From Vibrio tritonius (lineage in GTDB: Bacteria; Pseudomonadota; Gammaproteobacteria; Enterobacterales; Vibrionaceae): 64,000 bases of DNA. Both the position numbers and the translations under genes were made by a program. Below are positions 63,717 to 64,000 of this stretch, piece after piece. The notes beneath the pieces are model-generated. The model was given only the letters and a program-made list of their open reading frames with translations, was not told the DNA's origin and did no database searches. Each line of letters opens with the position of its first letter. The first letter of the stretch is position 1. The stretch is from the NCBI RefSeq assembly GCF_001547935.1, contig NZ_AP014636.1:868001-932000 (forward strand), read 5' to 3'.

Positions 63717-64000
63717 TCATCGTCTTTTGTTTAGTATTTTACTTAAAGCCCTAGCGTATTTTAAAAGTTTTTTAAGTGTTTTAATATCGTTAGGGCTTTG
63801 TATTTCTAATAATGCAATACCCGTGACAATTTGTTGAGGTGAGACTAGTTGCCCAGTAGGTAGCTTCATTTTCCCTCCTCTCAATTCAAATAGCTCCCAA
63901 CATTCATCATGGTGCAACTCTCGCTTGGCTGTTATCCTCATAAGCCGCTTACACTCCGGTGGAATGACCTTTCCACTATCCCACTCTTTGACCGTTCTCA
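63717..64000 (-). CDS. Phage regulator (DUF3653-like), cut by window end
   Basis: The minus-strand frame stays open to the window edge and reads RTVKEWDSGKVIPPECKRLM then RITAKRELHHDECWELFEL and GGKMKLPTGQLVSPQQIV. The first part is the C-terminal half of a helix-turn-helix with the W-D-x-G pattern. It resembles the DUF3653-type regulators I recall from vibrio phages. The Met at 63941 is internal, not the start. It is the second leftward regulator in the prophage region, so it could be the repressor or belong to a tandem phage. Confidence 0.65.
   Translation of the reverse strand, partial: RTVKEWDSGKVIPPECKRLMRITAKRELHHDECWELFELRGGKMKLPTGQLVSPQQIVTGIALLEIQSPNDIKTLKKLLKYARALSKILNKRR

Larger units (their letters stand above)
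54239..64000. mobile_element. Filamentous (inovirus) prophage at dif, right end not seen
   Basis: Order of modules: leftward regulator, replication protein, ssDNA-binding protein, small coat proteins, major coat pVIII-like, adsorption pIII-like, pVI-like, Zot (pI), secretin (pIV), hairpin-rich noncoding region, cargo gene, second leftward regulator. This is the inovirus plan. No second dif occurs before 64000, so the prophage may continue or a tandem copy may begin. Confidence 0.85.

Overview
The window looks like a chromosomal segment of a Vibrio or a close Vibrionaceae relative. The evidence is a CqsS-type CAI-1 quorum-sensing kinase, a HutA-like haem receptor, a dif site, a Zot-encoding filamentous prophage, and several small families typical of vibrios. 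From memory, the order sbcD-sbcC-cqsS ... clcA ... ddlA-SUI1 resembles V. cholerae chromosome II near its terminus. The dif site at 54239-54266 fits a terminus location. Base composition is mid-40s percent GC apart from an AT-rich gene at 62744-63697.

Region 1-11139 is mostly core: sbcDC (DNA end processing), cqsS without its usual partner cqsA, an LprI-like secreted protein, clcA, a COG0523 metal-GTPase and the ribosome-assembly GTPase ylqF. Region 11437-17162 is accessory. It holds a coupled pair (a DUF3696-type AAA ATPase and a protein with a PLD-like His-Asp-Arg motif), then a CARF-domain protein of the Cas_NE0113 family with no CRISPR array or other cas gene, then an IS3-family element bounded by a perfect 91-bp direct repeat. 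The three genes before the IS form the best candidate for a little-known nucleotide-signalling defence system.

Region 17163-50892 is mixed housekeeping and environmental-response genes: a YdeP-type molybdopterin oxidoreductase, an EAL phosphodiesterase, a lipase, a cytochrome b561/YceI pair, a Tat-exported flavodoxin with a DUF4405 membrane protein, an iron alcohol dehydrogenase, an MFS exporter, an OLD-family nuclease, a 5'-nucleotidase, an M6 metalloprotease, a chemoreceptor, thioesterases, SgrR, a haem receptor, a LysR regulator, a Pat-type protein acetyltransferase, a SPOR lipoprotein and ddlA. A mobile repeat with TATACCCAA...TTGGGTATA ends occurs at five loci. Two tiny membrane-protein genes (31 and 24 codons) and a broken AraC gene are also present.

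Region 50876-54067 has a Cre-like recombinase overlapping the end of ddlA, then DUF3319-like, SUI1, DUF134, NifX-like and PaaI-like genes. From 54239 to at least 62700 lies a filamentous (inovirus) prophage inserted at dif: a leftward HTH regulator whose last codons are dif itself, a P2 gpA-like HUH replication protein, an ssDNA-binding protein, small coat proteins, a repeat-rich adsorption protein, a pVI-like protein, Zot/pI and a secretin. A hairpin-rich noncoding region, an AT-rich two-TM/coiled-coil cargo gene and a second leftward regulator cut by the window end follow. No right-hand dif was seen, so the prophage or a tandem neighbour runs past 64000. I saw no tRNA, rRNA or CRISPR array.
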